A stretch of DNA of 7,229 nucleotides from an uncultured Mycoplasmatota bacterium. Its GTDB lineage: Bacteria > Bacillota_I > Bacilli_A > RF39 > UBA660. Location: the NCBI GenBank assembly GCA_946007485.1, contig CAMGAM010000051.1, positions 1 through 7,229 of the forward strand, read 5' to 3'. Below are positions 6,353-7,229 of the stretch, piece after piece (the first letter of the stretch is position 1; the number at the start of each line of letters is the position of its first letter). The notes under the pieces were generated by a model. It ran no database searches, was not told the origin of the DNA, and was given only the letters and a program-made list of their open reading frames with translations. The position numbers and the translations under genes are program-made.

Positions 6353-6380
6353 TTGACAACCATAAAATTAATGATATAAT
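6353..6380 (+). promoter_or_regulatory. Near-consensus promoter for the right-edge gene
   Basis: A perfect -35 TTGACA (6353-6358), a 16-nt spacer and a perfect extended -10 TGATATAAT (6372-6380) form the strongest promoter in the window. The expected start is near 6387, giving a leader of about 38 nt. A second -35-like TTGACC lies at 6344-6349, 25 nt before the -10, too far to serve it. No operator-like repeat was seen around it. Confidence 0.9.
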
Positions 6381-6424
6381 ATTAAGAAAAATTATCTCTA
6401 GATATTAAAAAGGAATGATTATTT

Positions 6425-7229
6425 ATGAATAATATAAAACAAAAATTATATACCATTATCAGAAACAAATTGAAAAGAAAACTCACAAATCACTTAGGAA
6501 AAGTAGTTGAAGAAGAAGATAAATTAATTTGCTATGTTAATAAAAGGAACTGTAAAAAAAATAAATTTGAATATATCATTAAATGTAAAGGAATTGAAAA
6601 GTCAAATCAAGAATTAGCCAAGTTATATAAACTAGATAAACCAATCTGTTATATTATTGATGGTTTAAAATTAACTGAACATAGAATATTTATTTTTGGA
6701 TATGATGATTGTGAAGTTATCATCAGAAATTGTCAATTTGGCTTTGATTTAAATATTCATGTTAATAATAAATGTACTATAGAAAATACCCATATTCAAG
6801 CACTATCATCTTATTTATCAATTGGTGCTACTAATCTAATAATAAACAATATGAATATTCATAATGAATTATCGATATCATCCCCACTACATATTATTTT
6901 TGGTTCAGCAGAAAGTATTGAAATAAATGACTCTAATATTGGTAAAGAAAAAGAAAATACCAGAGTATCGATAATTTCTAATCAAGCATTAACTATAAAA
7001 AATTCAAAAATTTCTGGTGATGCTGTAAAATTTGCTGCCAAAAAGATTACTGCAGACAGAAATAGCGCCTTAATTGCTAGTAAAAAAGTCGATTTAATTG
7101 CTGAAGATTTTAATCAAATAAGTATTACTTCCAATAATATAATCTTTAATGGCAAAAAAATATCTAATAATAAAAAATCAGTAGTTTTAAAAAAAGTAAC
7201 CGACCCAGTAAAAATAAAGCAATTAGAAC
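6425..7229 (+). CDS. Unrecognised beta-helix-like repeat protein, 3' end beyond the window
   Basis: An open frame of 268 codons runs from ATG at 6425 to the window edge without a stop, so the gene is cut off at the right. AAAAAGGA at 6407-6414, 10 nt before the ATG, and the strong promoter at 6353-6380 support the start. The first 25 residues are basic (K/R-rich, MNNIKQKLYTIIRNKLKRK) with no signal peptide or membrane span. From about residue 98 the protein shows a degenerate repeat, hydrophobic-x-I-x-(N/D)-x-x-(I/F), at 98-105, 117-124, 138-145, 165-172, 189-196 and, weaker, 232-239, spaced about 19-27 residues except for the last gap. This is the pattern of stacked rungs in a right-handed parallel beta-helix, resembling pectate-lyase-fold or polymer-forming scaffold proteins. 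No catalytic motif is visible. The function is unknown; a cytoplasmic structural or scaffold role is only a guess. Confidence 0.85.
   Translation, partial: MNNIKQKLYTIIRNKLKRKLTNHLGKVVEEEDKLICYVNKRNCKKNKFEYIIKCKGIEKSNQELAKLYKLDKPICYIIDGLKLTEHRIFIFGYDDCEVIIRNCQFGFDLNIHVNNKCTIENTHIQALSSYLSIGATNLIINNMNIHNELSISSPLHIIFGSAESIEINDSNIGKEKENTRVSIISNQALTIKNSKISGDAVKFAAKKITADRNSALIASKKVDLIAEDFNQISITSNNIIFNGKKISNNKKSVVLKKVTDPVKIKQLE

Overview
This window is about 7.2 kb of very AT-rich DNA (roughly 26-27% GC by eye) with tightly packed genes, all on the + strand. Shine-Dalgarno sites of the AGGAGG type, TTGACA/TATAAT-type promoters and short A/T-rich intrinsic terminators point to a low-GC Firmicutes/Tenericutes-type bacterium. 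Uncultured gut Bacilli related to RF39/Erysipelotrichia, or an Acholeplasma-like lineage, would fit. Every tryptophan codon I checked is TGG, and TGA ends one gene, so the standard bacterial code applies and a Mycoplasma-type UGA=Trp code is unlikely. The lineage is inferred from composition and gene style, not from a marker gene.

Layout. (1) Positions 5-1485 hold a two-gene ABC-2-type exporter: an ATPase and a six-helix permease, translationally coupled by a 7-nt overlap. (2) Positions 1602-3157 look like one transcription unit. It starts at an extended -10 promoter and encodes a YgjV-family membrane protein, a divergent stand-alone CinA C-terminal/PncC-like protein and a YbaK/EbsC-type aminoacyl-tRNA deacylase, ending at a 15-bp-stem hairpin. 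(3) Positions 3203-3441 are a gap of about 15% GC leading into an 826-residue P2-like cation-pumping P-type ATPase (3442-5922). (4) Positions 5945-6307 encode a small unrecognised soluble protein whose likely promoter is embedded in the end of the ATPase gene; it is followed by a clear intrinsic terminator. (5) A textbook promoter at 6353-6380 then drives a gene that runs off the right edge (6425 onward). Its product has at least six degenerate rungs resembling a parallel beta-helix.

Most genes are ordinary housekeeping or transport functions, and I see no defence island, mobile element, CRISPR array or RNA gene. The points most worth following up are the unrecognised beta-helix-like protein at the right edge, the P-type ATPase whose ion-site residues differ from the Ca2+ pump pattern, the CinA-like protein that has lost the usual glycine-rich loop, and the recurring TGATATAAT promoter element, which in two of three cases sits so close to the gene that the mRNA would begin at the ribosome-binding site.
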